From Pararhodobacter sp. (GTDB lineage Bacteria > Pseudomonadota > Alphaproteobacteria > Rhodobacterales > Rhodobacteraceae), in NCBI GenBank assembly GCA_020832545.1, contig JAFIEK010000003.1, positions 124,001 to 188,000 on the forward strand: a stretch of 64,000 nt of DNA. Direction: 5' to 3'. The notes beneath the pieces were generated by a model. The model made no database searches and had not been told where the DNA came from. It saw nothing but the letters and a program-made list of their open reading frames with translations. A program made the translations under genes and the position numbers. The first letter of the stretch is position 1; each line of letters starts with the position of its first letter. Below are positions 25,318 through 34,474 of this stretch, one piece after another.

Positions 25318-26420
25318 GGCCCGATGCTGCCGCGCAACCCCTCGCCCATCTGAGCGCGGTGCAGCAATATCTGATCGAGAAGCACGCAGGCCATCATCGC
25401 CTCGCCTACCGGCACCGCGCGAATACCGACGCAGGGATCATGGCGGCCCTTGGTGACAACATCCACCGGTTCGCCCTCACGGGTGATTGAGCGGCGCGGC
25501 GTCAGGATCGACGAGGTCGGCTTCACCGCAAAACGCACCACCACATCCTGACCGGTGGATATCCCGCCCAGAACGCCGCCCGCATGGTTCGAACCATACT
25601 CCGGCCCGTCCGGCCCCATGGTAATCTCGTCGGCATTTTCCACACCGGTCAGCGCAGCTGCAGAAAAACCATCACCGATCTCCACCCCCTTCACGGCATT
25701 GATCGTCATCATGGCCGCCGCCAGTTCACTGTCGAGCTTGGCATAGATCGGCGCACCAATTCCGGCAGGCACGCCGCGCGCCACAACCTCGATCACTGCG
25801 CCCACCGAATTGCCATCCTTGCGCAAGCGGTCCAGATCCTCGGCCCAGAGGGCTGCAGTCACGGCGTCCGGGCACCAGAAAGGGTTGCTTTCAATCGCAG
25901 CCGGATCAGACCGCGCCCGGTCGATGGCGCGCGCGCCCATCTGCACCATGTAGCCGCTCACATTCAGCGCCGGCACAAGCGCGGCCAGAACCGCGCGGGC
26001 CACGCCCCCGGCTGCCACCCGCGCCGCCGTTTCGCGCGCCGAGGACCGCCCGCCACCGCGCGGATCACGGATACCGTATTTCTGCCAATAGGTGATATCG
26101 GCATGCCCGGGCCGGAATCGCTCGGCGATCGCACTGTAATCCTTCGAGCGCTGGTCCATATTGCGGATCATCAACTGAATCGGCGTGCCGGTCGTCCTGC
26201 CCTCATAAACGCCGGACAGGATCTCCACCTCATCGGGCTCGCGCCGCTGAGTGGTGAACCGGTTCTGGCCGGGTCTGCGCCGGTCCAGCCAGTGCTGGAT
26301 CGTCGCCACCTCCAGCGCAATCCCCGGCGGGCAGCCATCCACCGTGGCCCCCAGGGCGGGGCCGTGGCTTTCGCCCCATGTCGTGACCCGAAACAATCGG
26401 CCGAAGGTGTTGAAGCTCAT
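25314..26420 (-). CDS. aroC: chorismate synthase
   Basis: 368 residues from ATG 26420 behind GGAG, close to the 361 of E. coli AroC. Begins [20 protein letters not shown], the strongly conserved family start with the first catalytic His, and contains '[15 protein letters not shown]' and '[14 protein letters not shown]'. It converts EPSP to chorismate, the last step of the shikimate pathway, using reduced FMN. Confidence 0.98.
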   Translation of the reverse strand: MSFNTFGRLFRVTTWGESHGPALGATVDGCPPGIALEVATIQHWLDRRRPGQNRFTTQRREPDEVEILSGVYEGRTTGTPIQLMIRNMDQRSKDYSAIAERFRPGHADITYWQKYGIRDPRGGGRSSARETAARVAAGGVARAVLAALVPALNVSGYMVQMGARAIDRARSDPAAIESNPFWCPDAVTAALWAEDLDRLRKDGNSVGAVIEVVARGVPAGIGAPIYAKLDSELAAAMMTINAVKGVEIGDGFSAAALTGVENADEITMGPDGPEYGSNHAGGVLGGISTGQDVVVRFAVKPTSSILTPRRSITREGEPVDVVTKGRHDPCVGIRAVPVGEAMMACVLLDQILLHRAQMGEGLRGSIGP

Positions 26421-26580
26421 GCGCGCCGCTCCTTTCACTCACCTCTAGCCGCGCGTCCCGACAGGCTCAAGCGCAAACCCGCGCCTCATTACCCCGCCCT
26501 ACCCCTTAATCTACTCGGAAATATCCTCCGGGGGGTGAATGGCCGCAGGCCAGATGGGGGTGGACCCCCCTTACCCGGTC

Positions 26581-27447
26581 TCAGAGATTGCTTGGCGGGA
26601 AGGGGGCGTTGCCGGTCCAGTCAAAGCGCCCGCTGTCGCGCTCCTCCACCGCCTGTTTCCAGCCCATCGTTTCGGCACGCTGCTTGAAATTCAGCCCCTC
26701 GGGCGAATGGCGGGTGATGCCGTCGAAGATCGTGGCCAGCCGCTGGGTGTTCATCAGGCCCATCGCCTCGACGGCCTGATTGATCACCATCTTCTGCATC
26801 GCCAGTTGATTGACCGGCACCGTGGCCATGCGCCCGGCCAGTTCCTCCACCGCATCGTCCAGCTCTGACGGCGGCACGGCTTTCAGGATCAACCCCATCT
26901 CGGCGGCCTCGCGCCCGGTGATCTTGTCGCCGGTGAACAGCATCCGCTTGGCGCGCTCTGCACCCATTCGGTAGACCCACATCGCCGTTGTCGGGCAGCC
27001 CCAGACCCGGGTCGGCATGTAGCCGATCTGTGCATCTTCGGCCATGATCACCATGTCCGAGCACAGCGCAATATCTGACCCGCCGGCCACGGCAAAGCCA
27101 TGGACCTTGCACACCACCGGCTTCATCGCGCGCCACAGCGCCATGAAATGCTGCGTATTGCGCCACATGAAGCGGTAGTCCTTGATCGGGTCCCAGGGCA
27201 TTTCCTGGGTGATGGCGTTGCCCTCGCCTGCCGCAGCTTCGGCGTAATAGGTCAGATCATAGCCCGCGCAGAACGCCCGCCCGGCGCCTGAGAGCACCAT
27301 CACATGCACGTCGGGGTCGGCATCAGCGCGTTCCACTGCGCTGGCCAGCAGCACCGGCACATCGTCGTCGATCGCATTCAGCACATCGGGCCGGTTCAGC
27401 GTGATCCGCGCGATTCGCCCGTCTTTTTCGTAAATTACCTTGTCCAT
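26581..27447 (-). CDS. crotonase-family enoyl-CoA hydratase/isomerase
   Basis: 288 residues. Crotonase fold with oxyanion-hole motifs 'LSGAGRAFCAGYDL' (~60-73) and 'VHGFAVAGGSDIALCSD'. The position of the first catalytic Glu carries 'GYMPTRVWG', so specificity may not be that of a simple enoyl-CoA hydratase. GGGAGG precedes the ATG. It is apart from the fad operon at 57 kb, and its substrate is not clear. Confidence 0.82.
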   Translation of the reverse strand: MDKVIYEKDGRIARITLNRPDVLNAIDDDVPVLLASAVERADADPDVHVMVLSGAGRAFCAGYDLTYYAEAAAGEGNAITQEMPWDPIKDYRFMWRNTQHFMALWRAMKPVVCKVHGFAVAGGSDIALCSDMVIMAEDAQIGYMPTRVWGCPTTAMWVYRMGAERAKRMLFTGDKITGREAAEMGLILKAVPPSELDDAVEELAGRMATVPVNQLAMQKMVINQAVEAMGLMNTQRLATIFDGITRHSPEGLNFKQRAETMGWKQAVEERDSGRFDWTGNAPFPPSNL

Positions 27448-27548
27448 GTCGCGTCCTCCCGCCCGTCAGCTTAGGGGCAGGGCGACGGGCGGGCAACCGA
27501 ACTCTGATGCTCAGACTCCGGGGCAGCGCGCGCCCATTATCTGCCGGC

Positions 27549-27866
27549 TCAGTAGGTCGAGGTCACTTCATACATCACCGGCTCAAAGCGCGCGCACATT
27601 GCGGCAATCGCGCGGTTGCGTTCGCGCATCTCGGGCGTGCGCAGCATCGCCTGAAAATCGCGGCGTTCGTTCCAGCGTGAATAGGTGCAGATGCGGGTCT
27701 GGGCGTCGTTGACATGGATCGCCCCACCGATAAAGCCGGGCTGGTGGCGGATGACCTTGTCATAGGCATCGCTCAGTGCTTCCAGCACATCGGCACAGGT
27801 TCCCGGCGTCATCTCGAAAGTGGTGATGACGGTCTGGCCGTCAAAGTCGGGCGTAATGCTCAGCAT
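27549..27866 (-). CDS. ABM-family (antibiotic biosynthesis monooxygenase-like) small protein
   Basis: 105 residues from ATG 27866, which has AAGGA upstream; the frame is open further but without a ribosome site. Ferredoxin-like ABM fold: 'DGQTVITTFEMTPGTCADVLEAL', 'QPGFIGGAIHVNDAQTRICTYSRW'. These dimeric proteins include quinol monooxygenases and haem-degrading enzymes, but many are unassigned, as this one is. Confidence 0.75.
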   Translation of the reverse strand: MLSITPDFDGQTVITTFEMTPGTCADVLEALSDAYDKVIRHQPGFIGGAIHVNDAQTRICTYSRWNERRDFQAMLRTPEMRERNRAIAAMCARFEPVMYEVTSTY

Positions 27867-27968
27867 GGCGTGGTTCCTTTCATTTCGTTCAGTCTGCCAC
27901 AGATCGCCCGGCAAATCACCGCCCGGAATGCCCCCTTGATCTTGCAGGCGCAGCAGTTATGTTCCTGC

Positions 27969-28053
27969 TCACCTCGGGGTGCCCGTCTGGGCTGAGATGC
28001 GACACGCGAACCCGTTGAACCTGACCCGGTTAAGACCGGCGGAGGGAAGGTGA
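27969..28053 (+). promoter_or_regulatory. TPP riboswitch (THI element)
   Basis: Classical thi-box: P1 stem TCACCT/AGGTGA, 'GGGCTGAGATG' of the pyrimidine sensor arm, 'ACCCGTTGAACCTGA' and the closing 'CGGCGGAGGGAAGG'. It lies 50 bases before thiB on the same strand. When thiamine pyrophosphate is plentiful it should shut off expression of the thiamine transporter genes, in proteobacteria usually by hiding the ribosome site. Confidence 0.95.
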
Positions 28054-28103
28054 CAGGATGCTCCTCCACCCATACCCCGCCCGTCGCATATGGAGGATAA
28101 GAC

Positions 28104-29117
28104 ATGCGAAATCCGACACTTGCCGCGGGACTGTTTGCGGCATCCATGACCGCAACAGCCTTTGGCACCTCTGCCGCCCAGGCGGACGATACCCCTGTTC
28201 TGACGGTTTACACCTATGACAGCTTTGTCAGCAGCTGGGGCCCCGGCCCGGGGATCACGGAAGCGTTCGAAGCCATCTGCGACTGCGAGCTGAACCTTGT
28301 GGGCGCGGGCGACGGCGCGGCGCTGCTGGCCCGCCTGCAACTTGAAGGCACCCGCACCGAGGCCGATGTCGTGCTGGGGCTGGACACCAATCTGACAGCC
28401 CGCGCGCTTGAAACCGGGCTCTTTGCCCCGCATGGAATCGAGGCTGATCTGGACCTGCCGATCGCCTGGGATGATCCGAATTTTCTGCCTTTCGACTGGG
28501 GCTGGTTTGCCTTTGTCCATGACCGCACCCGCACACCCGCGCCGCCTGCAAATTTCCGTGAACTGATTGATTCTGATCTCAGTGTCGTCATTCAGGACCC
28601 GCGCTCATCCACGCCGGGGCTGGGCCTTCTGATGTGGGTCAAGGCAGCGTACGGCGATGAGGCCGCAGAGATCTGGGAAGGGCTTGCCCCGCGCATCCTG
28701 ACAGTGACCGCAGGCTGGTCCGAGGCTTACGGCCTGTTTCTGGACGGTGAGGCCGATCTGGTGCTCAGCTACACCACCTCGCCTGCCTATCACCTGATCG
28801 CCGAAGATGATGACAGCAAGGCCGCCGCCCCGTTTGAGGAAGGGCATTACATGCAGATCGAGGTGGCGGGTATCGTCGCCGAGACCGATCAGCCTGAACT
28901 GGCACGCCAGTTCATGGCCTTCATGCTGACCGAGGATTTCCAGTCAGTCATCCCCACCACGAACTGGATGTATCCGGCTGTGACCCCGCAAGACGGGCTG
29001 CCCGAGGGGTTCGAAACCCTCCACCGCCCTGAAACCTCGCTTCTGTTCAGCGCCGACGAGGCCGCCGCCCTGCGCGACACCGCGCTTGACGAATGGCGGG
29101 ATGCGCTCGCGCGTTGA
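28104..29117 (+). CDS. thiB: thiamine ABC transporter substrate-binding protein
   Basis: 337 residues with a Sec signal peptide (~1-30, cleavage after AAQA). The mature part is a periplasmic binding fold; it begins 'LTVYTYDSFVSSWGPGPGI', the family's typical start, and has 'YTTSPAYH' and 'QVEVAG'-like ('QIEVAG') motifs of ThiB. GGAGG precedes the ATG. First gene of thiBPQ under a TPP riboswitch. Confidence 0.95.
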   Translation: MRNPTLAAGLFAASMTATAFGTSAAQADDTPVLTVYTYDSFVSSWGPGPGITEAFEAICDCELNLVGAGDGAALLARLQLEGTRTEADVVLGLDTNLTARALETGLFAPHGIEADLDLPIAWDDPNFLPFDWGWFAFVHDRTRTPAPPANFRELIDSDLSVVIQDPRSSTPGLGLLMWVKAAYGDEAAEIWEGLAPRILTVTAGWSEAYGLFLDGEADLVLSYTTSPAYHLIAEDDDSKAAAPFEEGHYMQIEVAGIVAETDQPELARQFMAFMLTEDFQSVIPTTNWMYPAVTPQDGLPEGFETLHRPETSLLFSADEAAALRDTALDEWRDALAR

Positions 29118-30693
29118 GCTGCCTTGGCGCCGCCGCCTGCCTGCGCCCGCATGGGCGCTGGCGGCGGCGGTCGTTCTGCTGCTTCTGGCGCTGAACTTCG
29201 GCGCGCTGGGTGCGGTTTTTTGGCGTGCGGAACCGGGCGCGGCAGTGTTTCGCCCCGCAGACTGGGCGGCGCTGCGCTTCACGCTGGTGCAGGCCGCGCT
29301 CTCGGCGCTCATTTCGGTCGTGCTGGCCATTCCGGTGGCCCGCGCGCTGGCGCGGCGTCGTTTTGCCGGACGGCGTGCGCTGGTTGTTTTGCTGGGTGCG
29401 CCGTTCATCTTGCCGACGCTGGTGGCGGTGGCCGGTATTCTGGCCGTGTTCGGGCGCAATGGGCTGGTCAATCAGGCGCTGGCCTGGGCAGAGTTGCCCG
29501 GCTTCTCCATCTACGGCCTGCAAGGCGTGCTGCTCGCGCATGTCTTTTTTAACCTGCCGCTGGCCACTCGGTTGATCCTGCAAGGCTGGTCGCGTGTCCC
29601 GGCCGAGCATCTGCGCCTTGCCGCGTCGCTGGGCTTTGGCCCCGCTGCGATGTGGCGGCATATCGAAGGGCCTATGCTGCGGCAGGTGGTGCCTGGCGCG
29701 TTGGCCGTGGTGTTTCTGATCTGCCTGACCTCATTTGCCGTGGCGCTGACCCTGGGTGGCGGACCGCGCGCCACCACGCTGGAACTGGCGATTTATCAGG
29801 CCTTTCGCTTTGATTTTGACCTTGGCCGCGCAGCCCTTCTGGCCTTGGTGCAGGCGGCGCTGGGGATTGCCGCACTGCTGGCACTGGCAAGTTTCACGCT
29901 GCCCGCCATGGCAATGACCGGGCTGGACCGCACCGCGCCCCCACCGCCCGGTGGGCTGGCGCGGTGGGTGGATGTGGCGTCAATCACGCTGGTGGCGCTG
30001 TTCCTGCTGGTGCCGCTGGGCATGGTGGTGCTGCGCGGCGCACCGCATCTGGCTTCGCTGCCAGCGCCGGTCTGGGCCGCCACGTTGCAATCGCTGAAAG
30101 TGGCAGGGCTGTCGGTGGTGCTTCTGGCGCTGTTCACGGGCGCTTTGGCGATGGCGGCGCTGTGGTCGCGCTGGGGCCAAATGCTGGAGGGGGTGGGAAT
30201 GAGCGCGCTTCTGGCCTCGCCCATGGTGATCGGCACAGGGCTGTTCATCATCGCCTTTCCCCTGATCAACCCCGCGCGTCTGGCACTGCCGGTAACGGCG
30301 CTGGTCAATGCTGCCATGGCGCTGCCCTTTGCCCTGCGCGCCATCCTGCCCGCCCTGCGCCGGGCCGAGGCGGATCATGCGCGCCTGTCAACCTCGCTCG
30401 GGCTGGGGCTGGGGGCGCATCTGCGTCTGGTCTTGTGGCCCCGGCTGCGGCGACCCGCCGGGTTTGCGCTGGGGCTGGGGGCGGCGTTGTCGATGGGCGA
30501 TCTGGGGGTGATCGTGCTCTTTGCCCAGACCGGGGGCGAAACCCTGCCCATGCAGCTGCACCGCCTGATGGGTGCCTATCGCACGCAGGATGCTGCCGGG
30601 GCGGCGCTGCTGCTGCTGGCGCTGTCGCTGGCCGCGTTTGTCGTGCTGGAACGCCTGATCGGCGGAAAGGAGCCGCATCATGCTGGAACTTGA
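29101..30693 (+). CDS. thiP: thiamine ABC transporter permease
   Basis: 530 residues; two fused permease halves of the ThiP type with about twelve membrane segments, each half with an EAA-like loop ('HLRLAASLGFGPAAMWRHI', 'HARLSTSLGLGLGAHLRLV'). Start chosen at ATG 29101, overlapping thiB by 17 bases; an in-frame ATG at 29086 is also possible. It forms the inner-membrane channel for thiamine. Confidence 0.94.
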   Translation: MRSRVELPWRRRLPAPAWALAAAVVLLLLALNFGALGAVFWRAEPGAAVFRPADWAALRFTLVQAALSALISVVLAIPVARALARRRFAGRRALVVLLGAPFILPTLVAVAGILAVFGRNGLVNQALAWAELPGFSIYGLQGVLLAHVFFNLPLATRLILQGWSRVPAEHLRLAASLGFGPAAMWRHIEGPMLRQVVPGALAVVFLICLTSFAVALTLGGGPRATTLELAIYQAFRFDFDLGRAALLALVQAALGIAALLALASFTLPAMAMTGLDRTAPPPPGGLARWVDVASITLVALFLLVPLGMVVLRGAPHLASLPAPVWAATLQSLKVAGLSVVLLALFTGALAMAALWSRWGQMLEGVGMSALLASPMVIGTGLFIIAFPLINPARLALPVTALVNAAMALPFALRAILPALRRAEADHARLSTSLGLGLGAHLRLVLWPRLRRPAGFALGLGAALSMGDLGVIVLFAQTGGETLPMQLHRLMGAYRTQDAAGAALLLLALSLAAFVVLERLIGGKEPHHAGT

Positions 30694-31378
30694 TGGCCTG
30701 CGTATCGAGCAGGGCGATTTCCGTCTGAGCGCCACGCTGGCGGTGAATACGGGCGCGCGCGTGGCCGTGATCGGGCCGTCAGGGGCAGGAAAATCCACGC
30801 TGCTGGGGGCGATTGCAGGTTTTGTGCCGCTGGTGCACGGCGCCATCCGCTGGCAAGGCGCGCCAATAGACAGGCTGGCCCCGTCACAGCGGCCTCTGAG
30901 CATTTTGTTTCAGGACAACAATCTGCTGCCGCATCTGAATATCTTCGACAATGTCGCGCTGGGTATCAACCCTGCACTACGGCTGAGTGCCGATCAGCGC
31001 GCCCGGGTGGATCAGGCTTTGGCCCGCACGGGGCTGAGCGAACTGGCCGCCCGCCGCCCGGCCGAATTGTCGGGCGGTCAGATCAGCCGGGCGGGTCTGG
31101 CCCGCGTCTTGCTGCGCGCCCGCCCGGTAATCTTGCTGGACGAACCCTTTGCCGCACTTGGGCCCGCGCTGAAACGCGACATGCTCGATCTTGTGCAGAG
31201 CATCGCCACTGAGCAAGGTGCCACCCTTCTGATGATCACCCATGACCCCGGTGACGCCTTGCGGATCTGCCCACAAACGGTGGTGGTGGCTGACGGTCAC
31301 GCCGCGCCAGCCGCCGATACAAAAGCCCTGATGGCTGCCCCTCCCCCCAGCCTGGCTGAGTACCTCGGTCCCGGCTGA
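30680..31378 (+). CDS. thiQ: thiamine ABC transporter ATP-binding protein
   Basis: 232 residues. Walker A GPSGAGKST, signature 'LSGGQISRAGLARVL', Walker B 'VILLDEP', and H-loop His in 'MITHDPGD'. The start overlaps the thiP stop by 14 bases. Energises ThiBP uptake. Confidence 0.95.
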   Translation: MLELDGLRIEQGDFRLSATLAVNTGARVAVIGPSGAGKSTLLGAIAGFVPLVHGAIRWQGAPIDRLAPSQRPLSILFQDNNLLPHLNIFDNVALGINPALRLSADQRARVDQALARTGLSELAARRPAELSGGQISRAGLARVLLRARPVILLDEPFAALGPALKRDMLDLVQSIATEQGATLLMITHDPGDALRICPQTVVVADGHAAPAADTKALMAAPPPSLAEYLGPG

Positions 31379-31431
31379 TCACGGTTTCGGCCCGCAAAGC
31401 GCCCCGGCCAGAATGTTGAGCGAACCGTGAT
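31378..31431. repeat. long-arm inverted repeat just after thiQ
   Basis: ATCACGGTTTCG and CGAACCGTGAT, about eleven base pairs with one bulge, separated by 31 bases of GC-rich sequence. It begins at the thiQ stop codon. It could end or stabilise the thi transcript, though it lacks a T-run. Confidence 0.4.
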
Positions 31432-31473
31432 GAAAGTTGCGATGTGGCGACGCAACCTGAAAGGCAGACCATC

Positions 31474-31500
31474 TGTTGATTGAGGAAAGGACAATCAACA
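31474..31500 (+). repeat. perfect hairpin before the ribosome site of the exported protein
   Basis: TGTTGATTG-AGGAAAGGA-CAATCAACA: nine perfect base pairs with a purine loop that itself looks like a Shine-Dalgarno sequence. The true ribosome site (AAGGG, 31500-31504) follows at once, and the ATG is at 31511. It could be an operator or an RNA element controlling translation. Confidence 0.5.
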
Positions 31501-31510
31501 AGGGTTTACG

Positions 31511-32008
31511 ATGAAACACTTCCTATCCACCTGCGCGGCGCTTCTGGTCGCGCTTCCAGCCTCTACCGCGCTACAGGCGAGCGAGGCTGGGTTTCTGCAA
31601 CAGTTCTCCGGCGATTGGACGGGCGGCGGCCAGGTGCGCATGTCTCCGGATTCCTCTCCGGTCAATGTGTCGTGCGAGTTCGACGGCCAGTCGGGCGAAA
31701 GTTCTGCCGTGCTCGATGGCTCCTGCACCGGCATGATCTTCTTCACCCGTCAGCTCGGCGCTCAGATTGCGGTGGAAAACGGTACCTATGTCGGTTCATA
31801 CGTCGGATCTCCTCGCGGGACCGCCGCGCTTGAAGGTGAGCGCGAGGGCAACGCGCTCGACCTCGCGATGCAATGGCCGGGCCATCCACCTGCCAGCATG
31901 ACGCTGGCAAACCCGGCGGAAGGCCACATGGTGCTGACCACTGTCGAGACACACCCCGAGACCGGCGAGGCAGTTGTTACCGCCGAACTGGAGCTGCAGC
32001 GCCAGTAG
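31511..32008 (+). CDS. exported protein of unknown function
   Basis: 165 residues with a clear signal peptide (~1-23, 'CAALLVALPASTALQA'). The mature domain looks beta-rich and begins 'FSGDWTGGGQVRM', resembling small lipocalin-like or DUF1579-like barrels, but I cannot assign a family. Two mature cysteines (in 'VSCEFDG' and 'GSCTG') could form a disulfide. It stands between thiBPQ and the toxin-antitoxin pair with its own hairpin leader. Confidence 0.75.
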   Translation: MKHFLSTCAALLVALPASTALQASEAGFLQQFSGDWTGGGQVRMSPDSSPVNVSCEFDGQSGESSAVLDGSCTGMIFFTRQLGAQIAVENGTYVGSYVGSPRGTAALEGEREGNALDLAMQWPGHPPASMTLANPAEGHMVLTTVETHPETGEAVVTAELELQRQ

Positions 32009-32083
32009 GAATTGCGGGCATGGCGGAATTTCCCTGCAATGTCGGCGCTTGCGACATACAAGTGAGAGCCACAGCGATCGATC

Positions 32084-32115
32084 TTGACATTTTGCAGTAA
32101 TATACGTAATACTGC
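32084..32115 (+). promoter_or_regulatory. promoter and overlapping operator of the Xre-RES operon
   Basis: TTGACA, 17 bases, TAATAC: a near-consensus sigma-70 promoter (32084-32112). An inverted repeat GCAGTA-N10-TACTGC (32094-32115; 16 of 22 positions symmetrical) covers the spacer and -10, fitting autorepression by the antitoxin. Confidence 0.75.
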
Positions 32116-32138
32116 CATTTGCCGAAAGAGGAAGTCCC

Positions 32139-32552
32139 GTGCCACAGTTACACCTGATCGACCAGCCACCGGTGCCGTCCGCGTCGCAGTTCACCCCCGC
32201 TGAGGTGCAGGCCATGCAGCGCGCCTTTGTCAATCTGGCCGGGCGGTGGGAGATTACCGACGAACAGGCGGCCGTGCTGATGGGAGATATTTCGGTTCGC
32301 ACCTTCCGCCGCTGGAAGGCGGGTGAACTGGGTCGCGCGGGTGTGGACACGGCTGCGCGGCTGTCAAACCTGATGGGCATCCACAAGGCCCTGCGCCTTT
32401 TGTTCAAAGAGCCCGCGCGCGGTTATGGCTGGATCAAGCGGCCCAACGATGCCTTTGGCGGTGTATCCGTGCTTGACGTGATGCTGCAGGGCCAGTTGAC
32501 CGACATCATGCGCGTGCGCCGCTATCTCGATGCGATGCGCGGCCCGTGGTAA
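32139..32552 (+). CDS. Xre/MbcA/ParS-type antitoxin
   Basis: 137 residues, GTG start behind AGAGGAAG. N-terminal helix-turn-helix ('TDEQAAVLMGDISVRTFRRWKAG') and C-terminal toxin-binding domain ('LLFKEPARGYGWIKRPNDAFGGVSVLDVML'), the arrangement of antitoxins paired with RES toxins. It should neutralise the next gene product and repress the operon through the inverted repeat in the promoter. Confidence 0.9.
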   Translation: MPQLHLIDQPPVPSASQFTPAEVQAMQRAFVNLAGRWEITDEQAAVLMGDISVRTFRRWKAGELGRAGVDTAARLSNLMGIHKALRLLFKEPARGYGWIKRPNDAFGGVSVLDVMLQGQLTDIMRVRRYLDAMRGPW

Positions 32553-33256
32553 CAGCGCTGCCCGACGCCCCTGCGACCCGGCTGACATGGGACCGTTATC
32601 ACCGGCTCATCAACTCGGCTCATCCGCCGATCGATTTGTTCGAGGATATCTCTGCCCCCGCTGACTGGCTGCTGATCGCGGCGGGTGAGGGAAAAACCAA
32701 CCCAAGGATTGCCCAAACCATCGGCAACCTTGATCTGATCCCGCCCGGGCGGCGGGTCGGCGGGCCAGGGGCGTCCTATGTCATGGCGCCGTTCACCCAT
32801 TTCAGCCCTGATCACCCGGGGCGGTTCCACGATGGCAGCTTTGGTGCGTTCTACGGGGCCGACAGCTTTGAGACCGCGCTGTTCGAGACTGTGCATCACA
32901 CGCAGATCTTTTGCGCCATGACGCGCGAAGTGCCAGGCTGGATTGCGGACAAGCGCGAACTGGTAGGGCGTATCGATGCCACGCTCACCGATATTCGTAC
33001 AGGTTTTCCTGCATTGCTGGACCCCGACGACTATGCCGCGTCACAAGCGTTCGCGCGCGGTGTCAAAGCTGCCGGGTCAGACGGGATCGTCTACCCTTCG
33101 GTTCGCAATCCCGGCGGCACTTGCTTCGCAGCCTTCTACCCTGACGTCATGTCCCCTCCCGTTCAGGGGCGGCACATCAGCTATCACTGGGACGGCGCGC
33201 GGATCGACATGATCAAGGACCTCGATCGCGCCGCAGTTTACTCAATCACACCCTGA
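32546..33256 (+). CDS. RES-domain toxin
   Basis: 236 residues, GTG start overlapping the antitoxin end by seven bases. The RES fold shows the conserved Arg, Glu and Ser: 'GRFHDGSFGAFYGADSFETALFE' and 'SDGIVYPSVRNPGGTC'. RES toxins are ADP-ribosyltransferase-like enzymes that deplete NAD+ (MbcT, Res) or modify a metabolic enzyme (ParT). It looks intact. Confidence 0.9.
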   Translation: MVTALPDAPATRLTWDRYHRLINSAHPPIDLFEDISAPADWLLIAAGEGKTNPRIAQTIGNLDLIPPGRRVGGPGASYVMAPFTHFSPDHPGRFHDGSFGAFYGADSFETALFETVHHTQIFCAMTREVPGWIADKRELVGRIDATLTDIRTGFPALLDPDDYAASQAFARGVKAAGSDGIVYPSVRNPGGTCFAAFYPDVMSPPVQGRHISYHWDGARIDMIKDLDRAAVYSITP

Positions 33257-33386
33257 AGCAGCCGCCGCAATGGGTTACCCGGACGCCCACACATATCGCC
33301 GGAAACATTCGGACCTGCACGTTGTCAGGTAGAACGAAAGATGCTTTCAACGTCTTGGAAGCTAATGTTTACCTTTGAGGCCCGAC

Positions 33387-34214
33387 ATGACTACTCCCGC
33401 CCCCCAGGACCTGCCCGACACCCTCCTCGACCGGATCGGCAAATGGCTGGCGCGGTCACTCAATCGGCCCAGCAGCGGCTACCAGCCCTATACGATGTCG
33501 GATTTTCCGACCCTGTGCCGTGTCCTGCGCCCCGGTGATATTCTGCTGATCGAAGGGCGTGAGCGCATTTCCAATGCCATCAAGTATCTGACGCAATCTA
33601 CCTGGTCGCATGCCGCGATGTATGTGGGCGAGGCGCTGCCGGGCACCGGGGCGGGGGCGGCCCGGCACCGGCTGGTGGAGGTCAATCTGGGCGAGGGTTG
33701 CGTTTCAGTCCCGCTGGGAAAATACGCCAGCTACAACACCCGCATCTGCCGACCTGTCGGCTTGAAGCCAGAAGAATGCCGCGCGGTAATAGGTTTCATG
33801 ATCGACCGGATCGGCCTGAAATACGACCATCGCAACATCTTCGATCTGCTGCGCTACTTTTTCCCGACGCCGCCGGTGCCGGTGCGCTGGCGACGGCGCA
33901 TGCTGTCCGTCGGCTCGGGTGATCCGACGCGGGCGATCTGTTCGTCACTGATCGCGCAGGCGTTTCAGTCTGTGCGCTACCCGATCCTGCCCGATGTCAC
34001 GGTGCTTGAGGACGAGGGCGCGCGCCGCGAGATCCTGCATATCCGGCATCATGCCTTGTACGCCCCGCGTGATTTTGATCTGTCGCCCTACTTCCAGATC
34101 GTGAAACCCCATCTGGCCGACGATTTCGATCACCGTGAACTGATCTGGGCCAGCGAGGGCGCGCAGCATCAGACCCCGCGCGATCAAGGCGATCATGACG
34201 CCTCGGACCGGTAG
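33387..34214 (+). CDS. YiiX/YebB-like permuted NlpC/P60 cysteine hydrolase
   Basis: 275 residues from ATG 33387 behind GAGG. The circularly permuted papain-like order is visible: His in 'WSHAAMYVG', acidic residue in 'LVEVNLGEG', then Cys in 'AICSSLIAQAFQ'. It begins with 'LRPGDILLIEG', typical of this group. No signal peptide. Permuted members act on lipids or amides rather than peptidoglycan; the substrate here is unknown. Confidence 0.8.
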   Translation: MTTPAPQDLPDTLLDRIGKWLARSLNRPSSGYQPYTMSDFPTLCRVLRPGDILLIEGRERISNAIKYLTQSTWSHAAMYVGEALPGTGAGAARHRLVEVNLGEGCVSVPLGKYASYNTRICRPVGLKPEECRAVIGFMIDRIGLKYDHRNIFDLLRYFFPTPPVPVRWRRRMLSVGSGDPTRAICSSLIAQAFQSVRYPILPDVTVLEDEGARREILHIRHHALYAPRDFDLSPYFQIVKPHLADDFDHRELIWASEGAQHQTPRDQGDHDASDR

Positions 34215-34474
34215 CGCGCTGGCAATTCTCCTGAATTGCGCCACGCATCAATTTATGAAACGGTTGCTCTGCAAGTCGGCAAGATAGAAGCCGGGTGCCC
34301 TGAACCATCGCCTGAGATTGGGCTGAAGACCATCGGCACCGCCTGTCTGACCCCACCGGGACACCGAGAAGCGCCAGGCGAGACGCAATTGTATCGCCAC
34401 GATGGCCCAAGACTGATCACATTTCCCTTCTCTCGGCACCATGATCGAGAGCAGATGTAAAGGAGGCCCCCTAC

